The notes under the pieces: model-generated
Database searches by the model: none
Told to the model about the DNA's origin: nothing
Seen by the model: only the letters and a program-made list of their open reading frames with translations
Program-made: the position numbers and the translations under genes
From: Xestospongia bergquistia
Lineage: Eukaryota > Porifera > Demospongiae > Haplosclerida > Petrosiidae
Assembly (NCBI GenBank): GCA_963965975.1
Contig: OZ014418.1
Coordinates: 4,166,775 to 4,230,774, forward strand
DNA: 64,000 nt
Reading direction: 5' to 3'
Part shown: one piece after another, positions 1-12,316 of the stretch
How the letters are laid out: each line of letters starts with the position of its first letter
Numbering within the stretch: position 1 is the first letter of the stretch

Positions 1-121
1 AGCATGTGCTCAACTCAGGCCGCGGAGTGCATTGACCTTCAATAGACCGGCTGCATAGGGGTGGAGTTTAACTGAATTAATTTATTTGGCTCAGCCCCGC
101 CTCAGATTGAGTCTTTGAAAA

Positions 122-2990
122 ATGGAAGTTCCAAGTCCTAAACGTCTTCGTCCAAATCAAAGGAATTGTCCTCATTGCTGTGAAATTGTTTCATACAAAA
201 CATACAGAGCTCATAAAAGGTTACATTATAACATTGATACCGATACATGGTTTAAAAACGATTCACTGCACAATGGACTGATAATGGACCAAATCAAGAT
301 GATGATAATCATCATAAGGGAATAGAAAGTCCTCCGTGTTTCAGTCCTCCCAGGTATGTTGAAGGTGATGATGAAAATGATGCAACGAGTCCTCCACACT
401 CTGAACCTGCTCTGTGTAGTGATCATTCTTGCAGTGATGACTCGGATGGTCAGTTTAGTCATGCATCTATATACATCATGTGTTATTATATATTTTTGCC
501 ATCTGACAGTTTTCGTTTTAAATATCATTCAACTACTTTATTTTACTACCTAAAAAATCTATTTTCTTATTATTAAGTGATGATGTGTATGAAGTATGGA
601 ATGAGTATGAATGTGATAATGATCATAACGAGCTTGATGAGGAATTACCACCAAATTAAGAAAATGAGGCCCATCCAACATCTCACATAAATGCATCGTG
701 TACATCTTTGATGAGGTGGATGTTAGGTTTTTTCTTTTGCTCCAAATTCAGTTTCATTTTTCAGAGAGTCCTTAATATGCTATTCAAGTTTTTAAGGACT
801 TTTTTGTTTTACTTGGGTGACTGCATCCTTCCTGTGCTGTGATTGGAGCTCAGCTCCCATCAACTCTATACATGGCACTGAAGTTATACACTAATGCACA
901 AAGAAGATTTGAAAGCTACCTGTATGTAGGCGATGTGGTACTGTTTATAAACTTAGTGATTGTATTGATGGCCATGGTATATACCAACGAGCTAAACTAT
1001 GCACCTGCATTTCTTTTTATAGAGGAATTCACAGACAAATATGTAATGGTCTTTTGGTCAAGACTGTTGAACTTGCTACAGGCAAAAAGATTTTTTATCC
1101 ATTAATGACATACTGTTATATTGACCTTCAGACATCATTGCAACACCTTGTACATAATGAAAATTTTATGAAACACTGTACTCACTGGAAGTCCAGGAAC
1201 ATATCTGATGATACTATAACTGATGTATATGATGGTTGGATATGGAAATGCTTTTCACAGTATGATCAACATTTTTCCTTAGAGGAAGACAATTCATTTG
1301 CTTTCGTGATCAACATTGATTGGTTTCAACCACACAAACATTTAACATACTCTGTTGGTGCAATTTATTTGAGTGTTTTCAATCTACCCTGGTCACTTCG
1401 CTACAACTGCAGAACATATGTCTTATTGGAATTATTCCAGGTCCACATAAACCTGAACTAAGTGTCAATTCATATATTGCACCCTTAGTAAATGATTTAC
1501 TCCAGTTTTGGCAAGGAGTTGAACTAAATGTTGCGATAGGCTCCTATATTGAAAAAGGTAGTTCACGCTGCTATCATATGTTGTTCTTGTGACCTTCCAG
1601 CAGGTAGAAAGTTGTGTGGTTTCTTGGGACATAGTGCACACCTCGGATGTTCGAAGTGTAAAAAGTATTTTCCATCAAGGAATGACTTACTCAATTATTC
1701 TGGGTTCGATAGAACGAATTGGATTCCTTGTACAAATGACTCACATCGAAATGATGTTTCTAAGCTTTCTCAATGTAAGTCAAAGTCTGAAGTTCATCAA
1801 AAAGAAAGAGAACTTGGCTGCCGTTATTCATCTTTACTTGATCTTCCATACTTTGATGCACCAACAATATTAGTTATTGACCCAATGCATAACTTATTTT
1901 TAGGTCTTGCTGAACACTATTTCAAAAGGTTATTCATTGAAAAAGGAATCCTTTCTCAAGTAGATATTACAACGATCCAACAACAGGTTGATAAAGTGTT
2001 AGTTTCACCTGATATTGGTAGAATACCACTTAAAATTGCTTCATTATTCTATAGTTTTACAGCTGAACAGTACAAAAATTGGGTTATTTATTATTCCATC
2101 ATTTGATTACATGGCCTGCTTTCTACTGAACATTTAGAATGTTGGAGACATTTTGTTTTAGCCTACCAAATTATCTGCCAGCTATCTATGAAAATAGATG
2201 ATGTTCGCATTGCCGATGCATTGTTGCTTCAGTTTTGTCGGAAGACCGAAAGGTTGTTTGGTAATAATGTAGTTACTCCTAACATGCACATGAGCTGTCA
2301 TTTAGTTGACTGCATACTTGACTATGGACCTATACATAACTTTTGGCTATTTGCATTTGAGCGTTTCAATGGTGTCATAGGACAGCTGCCAAATAACAAT
2401 CAATCGATAGAAGTTCAAATGATGAAGCAATTTCTGTGTGATTCTGAAGTCATACGTGTAGTGATGCCATCTGAGTTCAGAGATGACTTTGAAAGTCTTG
2501 TTTCCTTTCAAGGGATTTCTAATAATGCTAAAGATGATGGCTTACAAACTTCAGTTAAACTTCCTCACAGCTCAGTGAGGTGTGTTTTTGATGAATGTGA
2601 AATGGATGAACTTGTTAATGTCTTTAGCTCTCTATATCCTTCTGCTAATGATTGTGAAATCAACTTGACATACCTTAAATATGCCACAATTACAATGGAA
2701 GGAAAAATATTTGCCAGTTTTACTAGCCGATGAAAAAGCTCAAGTATTGTTATTGCTAAGCTCAGTGAAGACAATCTTCCAGCAAGAATTAATTTCTTTG
2801 CTAAAGTATCTGTTTTAGTTGATGGTGTATCACATGCTGATATTCTTACTTCTTTGAGTTGGTTAAGTCTCATGCACAAAACGATATTTGTGGAAACCCT
2901 GTGTCTGTTAGGAACATGACCTTTTTGATGCAACAGCATTTTCACCAGTGGAAAACATCAAATGTAGGATGATTTCTTTAGTTGAAAAAC
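122..2990 (+). pseudogene. Decayed animal Tnp2-type (EnSpm/CACTA-like) transposase
   Basis: The product would be a DNA-cutting transposase. The start at 122 gives an N-terminal zinc-binding segment (CPHCCEIV, then H-x3-H) and an acidic stretch. A GT-AG intron probably runs from about 450 to 575. Next come a Cys/His segment and a DVYDGWIWK motif (about 1,230). They are followed by DWFQPHKH, a GIIPGPHKPEL loop and a CDLPAGRKLCGFLGHSA block (about 1,590). The Tnp2 hallmark DPMHNLFLGL lies at about 1,880, and the C-terminal part runs to about 2,990. This order is that of Tnp2-type proteins common in cnidarians and sponges. The reading frame changes several times and in-frame stops occur (for example after ELPPN near 657 and at about 2,104), so it is not functional. 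The left end of the element may lie outside the window and no terminal repeats were found. Family assignment is firm; exon boundaries are approximate. Confidence 0.8.
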
Positions 2991-3147
2991 TTTTCATATG
3001 GCAATGTGTTGTTTGTTTCACCTTATTAATTTATGACATCCTTTTTGTATCATCAATTATCTAATATTGTCAGTAGTGAAAATAATAATTTTGGAAATGT
3101 TTTCTTAAGTTAGTTGAGTAGATATGTATAATTGTACAGCACATGAC

Positions 3148-3545
3148 AGGCTAGAGTAAATGATCATTGAACAGACACACCCTATTTTCGGACCGTCGCT
3201 CTGCTTTTGCAAGGAACTTTAGAAACATTTGCAAATGCTTGTGTATAGTGCTAGTCCATATACTTAGATATGCAAAGTATAAGCAAAAGGCAGCTTGCAA
3301 GTTTTAAATAACAAGCAGTCCAAAAATTTTTTCGGATGGTCCTATGTTCAACTAAAGTGTCGTATCAGCAGACATGGGCTGCTGTGCAGTAAACAGTTTA
3401 AATGCATTCATACATGGTATCAAAACACTGCCCTATCTATGTACTTTAGAACTGATAGTGTTGAATAGCTTTTCTATTGTTGCTGTTTTTTCTGTGAACA
3501 GTTTAGCAACACACACCCACAGATCAATAATTGGACCACGCCCAA
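3148..3545 (+). repeat. Left arm of ~400-bp inverted repeat
   Basis: It pairs with 7,100-7,490 in reverse complement. Shared blocks include TATTTTCGGAC, a run around 3,240-3,300 that reads nearly identically, and AACAGTTTAGCAACA near 3,500. The small open frame at 3,374-3,592 lies in this arm and has a mirror frame in the other arm, so it is not counted as a gene. Confidence 0.85.
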
Positions 3546-3570
3546 AAGAATGTATTAATGAGACTAATAA

Positions 3571-3616
3571 CTATTGGCAAAACTGGTATTGAAATTCAAT
3601 AGTTTTTGCCAATTCA
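3571..3616. repeat. Short hairpin next to left arm
   Basis: ATTGGCAAAACT is followed about 18 bp later by AGTTTTTGCCAAT, its inverted copy with one extra base. It sits just inside the left inverted arm. Function is unknown. Confidence 0.6.
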
Positions 3617-3758
3617 TAGTCTATGCCAATGCAGAAACAGTGGAACCAAGTGTCACATTCACAAGAGCACACCCATTCAACAACTGCTTTATGGTGTCCA
3701 CAGTGACCATTCATGCAATCTGTATAATGAAGAATATTATAGTACATCATGTATTAAT

Positions 3759-4990
3759 TCCTCACCTCCTCTCTCATTAACTCCTCTGGTAACAGTACTA
3801 CTTTCAACAGTAACTATAATGAGCCAGTCAATGGGGCCATAGTATACACAATTCCTCACCTCCTCTCTTAGTAGCTCCTCTGGTAACAGTACTACTTTCA
3901 ATAACAGGGACAGTAACTATAAGGAGCCTGTCGATATGGGGCTATAGTATTACACAATTCCTCACCTCCTTTGTTAGTAACAGTACTACTTTCAATAACA
4001 GAGACAGTAACTATAACGAGCCTGTCAATGGGGCTATAGTATTACACTATTCCTCACCTCCTCTCTTAGTAGCTCCACTGGTAACAGTACTACTTTCAAT
4101 AACAGGGACAGTAACTATTATGAGTTTGTGAATATGGGCTACAGTATTACACAATTCCTCACCTCCTCTCTTAGTAGCTCCTCTGGTAACAGTACTACTT
4201 TCAATAACAGGGACGGTAACTATATTGAGCCAGTCAATGGGGCTATAGTATTACACAATTCCACACCTCCTCTCTTAGTAGCTCCTCTGGTAACAGTACT
4301 ACTTTCAATAACAGGGACAGTAACTATAATGAGCCTGTCAATATGGGGCTATAGTATTACACAATTCCTCACCTCCTCTCTTAGTAACTCCTCTGGTAAC
4401 AGTACTACTTTCAATAACAGGGACAGTAACTATTATGAGTCTGTGAATATGGGGCTACAGTATTACACACCTCTCTTAGTAGCTCCTCTGGTAACAGTAC
4501 TACTTTCAATAACAGGGACAGTCACTATAATGAGCCTGTCAATGAGGCTATAGTATTACACAATTCCTCACCTCCTTTGTTAGTAGCTCCTCTAGTAAGA
4601 GTACTACTTTCAATAACAGAGACAGTAACTATAATGAGCCTGTCAATAGGGCTACAGTATTACACAATTCCTCACTTCCTCTCTTAGTAGCTCCTCTGGT
4701 AACAGTACTACTTTCAATAACAGGGACAGTAACTATAATGAGCCTGTCAATAGGGCTACAGTATGACACAATTCCTCACCTCCTCTCTTAGTAGCTCCTC
4801 TGGTAACACTACTACTTTCAATAACAGGGACAGTAACTATAATGAGCCAGTCAATGGGGCCATAGTATACACAATTCCTCACCTCCTCCCTTTGGAACTC
4901 CTCTAGTAACAGTATTACATTCAACAGTCTCAGGGACAGTAACTGCAAATGAACCCATCGATTGTGCATTTGTATATTACACAATTCATA
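3759..4990. repeat. ~105-bp minisatellite, about 11-12 copies
   Basis: A unit containing CTGGTAACAGTACTACTTTC and a TCCTCACCTCCTCTCTTAG block recurs. Copies starting at TCCTCACC lie at 3,759, 3,853, 3,959, 4,051, 4,156, 4,260, 4,366, 4,565, 4,669, 4,773 and 4,876. One junction near 4,470 has lost part of the unit. Spacing is 92-106 bp, mostly 104-106. Because 105 is a multiple of three, frames stay open across copies on both strands and make spurious ORFs such as 4,128-4,553. The array ends next to the last exon-like piece of the pogo-like gene. Confidence 0.9.
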
Positions 4991-6574
4991 TAGCTCACCT
5001 CCTTTCTTCAGATTTCCTTTAACTGCCCTGGTGCCTTTATCTTCATCATTCGAAGGAACAGCTTTCTTTTTTGATGCTTTAAAGGAATACACAATTTTTT
5101 AAATAGGCCAATATAGTCATGTATTATATATACCTTGGTTTTGTTTTTCATTTCTTTTTCTCTCCTGTTCTTGTTTTTTTTTAACTTTTTTTCTTTCCCT
5201 TTCCAATCTCTTTTCTTCTTTAAGCTGTTGCTCTTCCTGTTTTTCCAATTTTTTTCATTCATTTGCTTTTTGTATTCTGCACTCATTATCACTCGTGCAC
5301 ATGATTTTTCAGTTACTGGAGCAGAACGCTTCCTAAGAGGAGGCTGTTGAGAGATGACTTTGGAAAAAAGACTGTTCTTTTTTAGCAAATTAGATTGACT
5401 TGCTTTGGTTCCCTGAGGTGGTTTTGGCTTTGTTAGCAAAAAAAGCCAGTAGTTATAGCGCTGGTCAGATTTTATGTCATATCCTTCTTCCAACCTTTTT
5501 GCAAACTTGATAATTTCTTCCTGTGAAAAGGGTGTGTGAATATCTGAAGCTGCTATAGGAGAAGAGGTATCAGGAACAGCAAAGGTAACTTTACGAGAGG
5601 AAGCAGGAGTTTAAGAAACCTCCAATGATGAAGATTAGATCCTACGGGAGACAATTGGAGAGTGGGAAGTGGGAGTTGAACATGACAGTGATGAAGGAAC
5701 ATTAATGGGAGATAAATTGGCACTGGAGGATGAACTAGATAAGAGAGTGTCATTGAAAGCAGAAGAGGTAGCCGAAGTATCATTATGGCTATTATAGTGT
5801 GTTTCAGTATGAGATGAGTAAGGACGTGAAGGAGTAAGTAATGGACAAGGAAGGCTTAGCTTCATTTTATCAGAAATACATGTAGTGTCTTTATATAAGA
5901 GCTTATCCCTATTTACAGGATAAGCACCAGTAACTCTGAAGCCACTGATAATGTTGACAGGTGTAACAGACTTAAACCATGCCCGTCAAAATAATAAAGA
6001 AAATTGGTACCGATTGATAACTTTGCCTGGATTGGATTGAATGTATGAATGACATTCTTCTCTCCATGCCTGTTTAATGGGCCAAAAACACCGTTGTCCA
6101 AAGGTTGTGTTTTGTGCGTGGTGTTGGGAGGAAGACACAAAACAACTACTTCCTCTTCAGCAGCTCTATTAATAAACTGAGGGCTAAAGTGGCTGAAATT
6201 CCTTTCATGTCAACTGTGCTCTGTGCCGATTGGATGACTTCTTGTTTATATCTGGAGTAACCTAAAGAGGCACAATGATCCAAAAAATTGACGAGCTCTA
6301 TTTCCTCAGTAGAATTCAGATGTCTATGAGGTCCACTTTTAGATCCAGCCAATACTTTTCCTACAACTTGATCATGCAAGGTTGACTTTGGGATACCATG
6401 TTCATCTGCTGCTCTAGGCACACTCATTTCTTTGCTAACAGCCTCATAAGCATAATCGTTTTTTTTTAGCATAATCTTTACATTGCAAAGGACGACCAGA
6501 GTTAATAGTGGTTTAATGCTGGATCTGTGTGATACGTAGATATGCTCCTTCAAAGGTGGACAAGCAACTGCCAT
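4990..6574 (-). pseudogene. Internally deleted pogo-like (Tigger/jerky type) transposase
   Basis: The N-terminal part (6,574-6,146) carries a Psq/CENP-B type helix-turn-helix: DYAYEAVSKEMSVPRAADE, then GIPKSTLHDQV and LNSTEEIELVNFLDHC. The end of the DDE_1 domain follows almost at once (PNTTHKTQPLDNGVFGPL, about 6,130-6,075). The roughly 200 residues with the first catalytic acids are therefore missing. The C-terminal tail is Ser/Pro-rich (5,865-5,635). Then comes YDIKSDQRYNYWLFL and a Lys/Glu-rich coiled segment (5,493-5,160). A small intron probably lies at about 5,135-5,080. Frame changes separate these blocks. It lies wholly inside the long-inverted-repeat element. Confidence 0.8.
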
Positions 6575-6602
6575 AACGTTACACTATAAAAAATACAGCC
6601 AA

Positions 6603-6605
<3 letters not shown>

Positions 6606-6640
<35 letters not shown>
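6606..6640. repeat. (AT)n microsatellite
   Basis: An uninterrupted alternating TA run of about 35 bp lies just upstream of the pogo-like N-terminus. Confidence 0.95.
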
Positions 6641-6643
<3 letters not shown>

Positions 6644-7099
6644 ATTACAATTATGTAAAAAAACATGCATGATAAGTATAATAAATTATAGGCATAATTT
6701 GAATTTGTCACATTTTGAACTGCATCAGCATGAATGATGCCAAAAATTGAGTGATGATCACAAAATAAACTTAAAGGAAGGACAAAAACATCTTAACTCA
6801 GTATTCACCTATTGTAAGAAGTTTCCAAACCTATTCTGTTCCAAAGAATGAAGTGAGTGAATTATATATAATAATCAAGTGCATAATATATTGTGACAAT
6901 CATGAACGCCATTTTGAGGGGCTTGAAAAATATACATACATGTAAACATTCTCACCCTTTTCGTCCTATTATGGTTTCAAAGGCCTTTATTTTTAGCCTA
7001 GTAATGAAAATGAGATAATGCACAAAGAAAATAAGATAACAGCTTACAGTGTCTAAGTCGTACGAGGTTTTTGATGATCGCCTAGCGCTGGATGTGGCT
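6641..7099. other. Non-coding interior of the inverted-repeat element
   Basis: AT-rich sequence between the pogo-like remnant and the right arm. No gene or repeat could be recognised. Confidence 0.5.
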
Positions 7100-7490
7100 C
7101 TGATTATTGATCTGTGGGTGTATGTTGCTAAACTGTTCACAGAAAAAACAGCAACAATAAAAAAGCTATTCAACACTATCAGTTCTAAAGTACATAGATA
7201 GGGCAGTGATTTGATACCATGTATGAATGCATTTAAACTGTTTACAATGCACAGCAGCCCATGTCCGCTGATACGATAATTTACTGGAACATAGGGCCAT
7301 CTGAAAAAATTTTTGAACTGCTTGTTATTTAAAACTTGCAAGCTACCTTTTGCTTATACTTTCCATATCTAAGTATATGGACTAGCACTATACACAAGCA
7401 TTTGCAAATGTTTCTAAAGTTCTTTGCAAAAGCAGAGTGACAGTCCGAAAATAGGGCGTGTCCGTTCAATGATTATTTACTCTAACTATC
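7100..7490 (-). repeat. Right arm of ~400-bp inverted repeat
   Basis: It is the reverse complement of 3,148-3,545. Homology starts at TGATTATTGATCTGTGGGTG (7,101) and ends around the GATTATTTACTCTAACTATC block. The arms differ by scattered substitutions and small indels, so the element has aged since insertion. Confidence 0.85.
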
Positions 7491-7789
7491 CACAACCATG
7501 TACAGCATACAATGGACATCATAAATACCCTCTAGTAAGGACATGATTAATGATAGTTCATCTGCGTGAAGGTATATGATAGGTTTAGACCATCTATCCT
7601 ACACCCGTTAGTAGTGTAGGTTTGTATAGGATAGTTCCTTTTTTTACATGTGATACATATCCACCTCTGGACCTTATCTTTCTTCAGAGTGAAGCTTCCC
7701 TATACCAGTTCTGTCTAGTTCTTTCGGTACAAGTCACTCTTTGAAGGTCAACTAATAAAAGGTCATTTTCTTTAAATAAATTTCGCAGT
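7491..7789. other. Unassigned AT-rich spacer
   Basis: Nothing recognisable on either strand. Confidence 0.5.
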
Positions 7790-8420
7790 CACGTGCATTT
7801 GCAGATAATGGAATTTTGCCTATAATCACTTAATCTGGGCACAAGAAATTTGTTATAACTCTGGTAGTGTAGAAGACAAAAGAACATGCATTTCAGCTTC
7901 AGTATGTAACCCTTACACAAGAGCTATGAAAAAGTATGAGTGAAAGTCACTACGAATCATCGAGTGTCTAACTCTAACATGAGAGTTCAGAAGTATTTTG
8001 AGATCCTAACAAGACAGCTAAAAACAAAAACGACAGAAATATTCTGTTCAGCCAATAAACACAACAACATAACAAAATTTGATGTCTGTCTGCAGAATAA
8101 GTGATAAGATATCCCTTTAAATTGTTAGAAGCCATGTAAATGATACATCAAAATGGTAGCATTCATCATGGTTAATTTAAATTTATTAATAATATAGGTG
8201 TATTCAACCGAGCCATGTACAACCACAGAAAGTTCGGTGGTGTTTTTTGACTTTCCCAAACTGATGGTTTCTTTGATACAAGTTGTTTTCAATATTTTTC
8301 TAGCATCAGTGACATCTTTTTGGGCCCCAAATATTGTACTGTTGTATCGTAATCACATTGATTGTGCTTTATGACAACATCGTGACTCTCCTCTAACTTC
8401 TTCACATGAGCCCACTTCTG
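7790..8420 (+). repeat. Interspersed repeat R1, copy A
   Basis: It shares TCTGGGCACAAGAAATTTG, TATAACTCTGGTAG, TCTAACTCTAACATGAGAGT and GACAGAAATATTCT with copies at 14,405-14,880 and 35,025-35,600. Its distal part (8,240-8,400) matches 35,445-35,600. On the minus strand the distal part reads as a protein-like stretch (WAHVKKLEESHDVVI), also recognisable in the 35.5-kb copy with breaks. The repeat may therefore include a decayed coding exon. Family unknown. Confidence 0.75.
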
Positions 8421-8829
8421 TTCTCACACACCAGCAAAGAACTGAGGACAAGTAATCACAAATACTTCTAATGAAAAATTATCAAAACTTTTTTCTGTCA
8501 TTACAAACTGACTCTATATCAGAAGATTTACTTTCACAAGAATAAAACAATTCATAGATAAATTATCTGATTGGTAGGAGGTGGCATTGAAACTTTTTCG
8601 CATCTCGTTTGATCATCTTCAATTTTACTCGACCATTTTGTCTCAAGATTAAGTGCCTTATAAACGAACAATGTTGACATTCTTTACAAAATAAAGGTAC
8701 TCCTCTATTGCTTGGTGAGACATCGTTACATTATTTTGAAGTCCATGAATTGAAACTTTTGACTCACATTTGTTCACAAATGGTTTCAGTTTTTGTCTGT
8801 GAATGAAATAATGAACATGTTAATGAAAA
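8421..8829 (-). other. Possible minus-strand coding remnant
   Basis: On the minus strand a stretch near 8,500-8,400 reads FDNFSLEVFVITCPQFFAGV and continues into copy A of repeat R1. It is interrupted, and no domain was recognised with confidence. The rest of the interval shows nothing. Confidence 0.3.
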
Positions 8830-8920
8830 ATTATTTGAAATGTTAATGTTCATGACAACGTAAACAGGCATAAACTAAATAAGAAAAAATGAAATGCCAT
8901 TAAAACCAAATCTTGTAGCA
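8830..8920 (+). repeat. Repeat R1, copy B, left part
   Basis: GAAATGCCATTAAAACC followed by AAATCTTGTAG matches 34,975-35,000 in copy C. The match breaks off at the CACTA-like terminus and resumes at 14,367. Copy B is therefore split by the 5.4-kb element. Confidence 0.75.
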
Positions 8921-8952
8921 CAATGTTAAAACAGGGGTGTTGCATGAACACC
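8921..8952 (+). repeat. Left terminal inverted repeat of CACTA-like element
   Basis: Begins CAATGTTAAAACAGG and ends GAACACC. It pairs with 14,335-14,366 with several mismatches and small gaps. Confidence 0.7.
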
Positions 8953-9354
8953 AGGGTGTCAAAAATTGAAATGCTGGAGTAGCATCTGTGTGTTTAGCTA
9001 ACACCTCTGTATCACAGCAGCGCCTACAAGGTGTGGTCCGAAGGCTCCACTGGTGTCATGTGATTTTTGTACTTAATTTTTTTTTAATCAAAAATAGGTA
9101 ATAGAAAATGTGAAGGGTATAACAAAAAATAATGATACATCACTCAATGACACTTCTAAGAACAGTGAAGTATAGTGTATATTCACTGGCTGACATGGTT
9201 ACAGATTGGGAGTAATACAAACCATAGGGATGATAATGAATTAGTTGGGAATAAGGAATGACATAATGAGTGTTCTCAGGTGAAATTAAACAATAACAAT
9301 GAAAGTGATGGTTGAAGTATGACGTAAAGAGTTTAAATTTAAAAAAGACTTGAT

Positions 9355-12199
9355 ATTAACTAAAATCCTTGTGACTTCCCCAAACAAAAGTTCATCTTCA
9401 TCTGTTTTTCCAATTACTAGAACACATGGTGTGTCACATTTGTACCATTCACTCTTACTCAATTTGCTCTAAAAATGGTTGAATAAGTAAAGGTAATTAA
9501 ATACCACCATAACATACATAAGTAGTGTTTAGTTGATAGTGGGACCAACAAGTTATTCCACATTTTAGCAGAGCACTCAATAGGCTTTCCTGTATTCATA
9601 ATATACACCAAAAATAATTAATATAAAGTATTTTGAATGGAAATTAACCTGGACTGATCTCAGTGTTTTCATTTGGAAGTGTAAAGGAGTTCAAAGACAA
9701 GTAGCACTGATACCGCAGTGCCAATGAATAAAAATATGTTGATGAAGTTTCCCGTAACATTGTCTACGTGTTTAAAATACTTTTGGTTTGCTTCATGTCT
9801 TGTTGTCCAATGATTTATGAGTGGTCCAAGCCTATATACATGTACACCATTGAAGAGAATTATACTGAAACAAAAAAACAAAAATAAATGTTTTAACCTA
9901 CTTTATCAAACATGGTAGATGAACCATGGAGTGCATTTTTATTATTATGAGTGCATGTGCATACAACTCCTTGAAACCAGAATGATGGTCACTAATTAGA
10001 CATTCCAGATAACCACAGGTCTCTACTGTAATTTCTCTAGCAAAAACAATATCAGCAATATCCAAAAAGACACAATAAGTTTAGGGTTCATCTTCTTCTG
10101 GAATTTTGTGGCCAATGATAACTGTTAAAGACCGAGCAAACATCCACATTTGCATTGCTACATATGGAAAAAAGTAATTAATTATGTTTACGTAAACTAT
10201 GTATAATTAATGTACTGTGCTGATGAAGATTTAAGTCAACTGTTGTAAGTGTAACACTTGCTATACTTGAAGATTTATCATCGTCAAATGTCTGAATATT
10301 AAGATTTTTGAAACCTTCATCAATGTCTTGAATAGTAAACAACTTCTCATCCACAATGAAAACCTTATTGACAAACACAATTAACATTATAATTTAAACC
10401 TTTGGAATTAATTTGCATATAATGCCAGACAAAATTTTACTTTAACATTAGTTTAATTTCATATGGCAGGGTGCCTTCAAAAATATCGTGCATAATGTCT
10501 GGTACTAACTAATGCACTAGATGCAACACTGAAATACTGCAAGCTGTCCACAAGGGCACGACGGTTTACTTCATATGTTGAAGAAAAATGTTGTCGTTCT
10601 GCTGTAGTCAACTCTTGCATATCAAGAACGTCACAATGCTGAGAGGGTTTGGTAAATGAATGAATAGTGAACTCTGATTCTAGAAACTTTAGAAAATAAC
10701 ATTTAAACATCTAACCAGTTGACAATACACACCTGCACACAAAAACATACCTTGCTTTGTATGTCATCTTCTGTTCCCAAACAATGACAGCAATATCTGA
10801 AAGCAGAAGCACTCTGCTTAAAGCCACCTAAAGCAGCACTTGCAGGGTTTTCACCCAAAACAATGGTTACTGTGCCTTGGAAATGACATGTGCATGTTTC
10901 TCCTAGAAAAATCATATATATACACTGATATACTTACATATTCCTGTATTAATAAATACCAAATTTTTTTAATATCTTCAATAGCAGGCTCTAACAGTTG
11001 ATCAATGCCAAATTCAGCTACTGTGGTGTTTTTTGACAACACTAGAAGTTAAATAGTGTTAATATTTGATCTCAAGGAAGGCCTTAGGTTTCCTAGCATG
11101 TAGTAAAATGCACCTTAATAGAGGCATAAACAAAATAAAGTATGTAAAGCTTCATTATTTGATCACATCAATCTAACCAAGTTTGTGAATTTTACGATGA
11201 GATCCCAAAGGATTACAAATTTCTAATTCGTAGTAGTATAGGTTCAGTTATAGCACACACCGATTAGAATGGAACAGTACAATCTGATGAAATTGCTTCC
11301 CATCACAGTAATCTCTGAGTATGTTACATACATAAAGTTGTCAGAAAATTGGGATTGTTAACCTAATAATAGACAATTCAGTAGTCATCTAGTATAAACA
11401 ATTCATACCTCTTCAAAAACAGTTGTATTGTTTAATAAGCATTGTAGTGATTCCAGTAAAGGTATGTAAAATAATTCTGTCTTTTTGACACAAACCTCTT
11501 TTCTGACCACACTGCCTATCTTTTAAAACTACTCTTTCTGGCTCCTACAAAATTAACACATATAACTTATATGCATTTATTTTACTTATACCACAAAATC
11601 AAAATGCTTTCGGCAGTACTTGTAGCTGCTGATGAAATGACATGACACCATCAAACAGTCTGGTCACAGGACTATCAAACACATCATCAATCGTGGTGGA
11701 TATTGTGTCTTCATTCACGTTCTTTGACACAAGGGCTTGATGAAGATGTAATCTTAAGGACTGTGTAATCAAATCTACCAAGTCCTGAACGTCTTTTATA
11801 ATACCATAAGTTGTTGCTCTTGACAAGTTTCTGGTTTCCTGTGTTTATAATATCCACCTTACTGCATATATTGACTGCATGTCATCTGTGCCAAGTAACA
11901 ATTCACTGTTATTGGAAGAACCAGGGTCAACTGCCTGCTGAAAGCCTAAATCTTGATCGTCAACTTCATCATCGTTTTCATCATTAACAGGAAGTTGCCT
12001 GATTCTCGGGCTGATTATGCTTCAACTTATGGTTCTGGTATGTTCTGAAATTCTTGAAGTTTCTGGAACATCCGTTAACCGTACACTGAATGCTAAATCC
12101 AGGTTCAGAGGAGTGAACTAGTCTAATATGGTTTAACAAAAGATATTCAGACGTCGCAGAGAAGTCTTCCACACAATAATGACAGAGAAAGGTGGCCAT
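9355..12199 (-). pseudogene. C2H2-finger Tnp2-like transposase of the CACTA-like element
   Basis: The ATG at 12,199 opens two C2H2 fingers (CHYCVEDF with paired His, then CTVNGCSRNFKNF, H-x3-H). An acidic linker follows (about 11,985-11,870). Helical exons lie at 11,840-11,580 and 11,540-11,420. The GENPASAALGGF and CCHCLGTEDDIQSK block is at about 10,860-10,745. The signature PDIMHDIFEGTLPYEIKL is at about 10,505-10,450. QMWMFARSL and a GHKIPEEDE block lie at about 10,150-10,085. GPLINHW-x-RHEA-x3-YFK is at about 9,820-9,760. The C-terminal piece IGKTDEDELLFGEV is near 9,430-9,390. This order matches a transposase family common in cnidarian, fish and sponge genomes. Exons are separated by short AT-rich gaps, some with good splice signals. 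At least one frame change (near 11,985) makes it likely broken. It shares a 117-bp promoter interval with the SAM gene. Confidence 0.8.
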
Positions 12200-12316
12200 G
12201 GCAAATATTAAACTCCGCCCTGCACATGCCCATTGCCATCATGCGATGAAAGAAAAAGCGCCAAAGCACTGAAAGAGGAGGAATAGAGAGTAACAAGCTG
12301 GATCTCTAGTTCTGAA
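12200..12316. promoter_or_regulatory. Shared divergent promoter interval
   Basis: Only 117 bp separate the start codons of the C2H2/Tnp2-like gene (minus strand, 12,199) and the SAM gene (plus strand, 12,317). The stretch has a higher GC content than its surroundings (around 12,205-12,240). No TATA box was evident. Bidirectional transcription is inferred from gene positions only. Confidence 0.55.

Larger units (their letters stand above)
3148..7490. mobile_element. Element with ~400-bp terminal inverted repeats
   Basis: Two long arms, about 3,148-3,545 and 7,100-7,490, are inverted copies of each other at over 90 percent identity by eye. They enclose a minisatellite and a minus-strand pogo-like transposase remnant. 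Pogo/Tigger elements normally have short ends. The long arms may therefore belong to a foldback-type element that captured or was invaded by the transposase, or to an unusual pogo lineage. No clear target-site duplication could be read at the outer edges, so the limits are good to about 10 bp. Confidence 0.7.

Noticed and set aside
4128-4553. 141-codon plus-strand frame rich in Ser/Thr/Asn
   Set aside because: It is a translation of the 105-bp minisatellite, which stays open because the unit is a multiple of three.
5135-5350. Phe/Leu-rich plus-strand frame
   Set aside because: It is antisense to the Lys/Glu-rich tail of the pogo-like protein.
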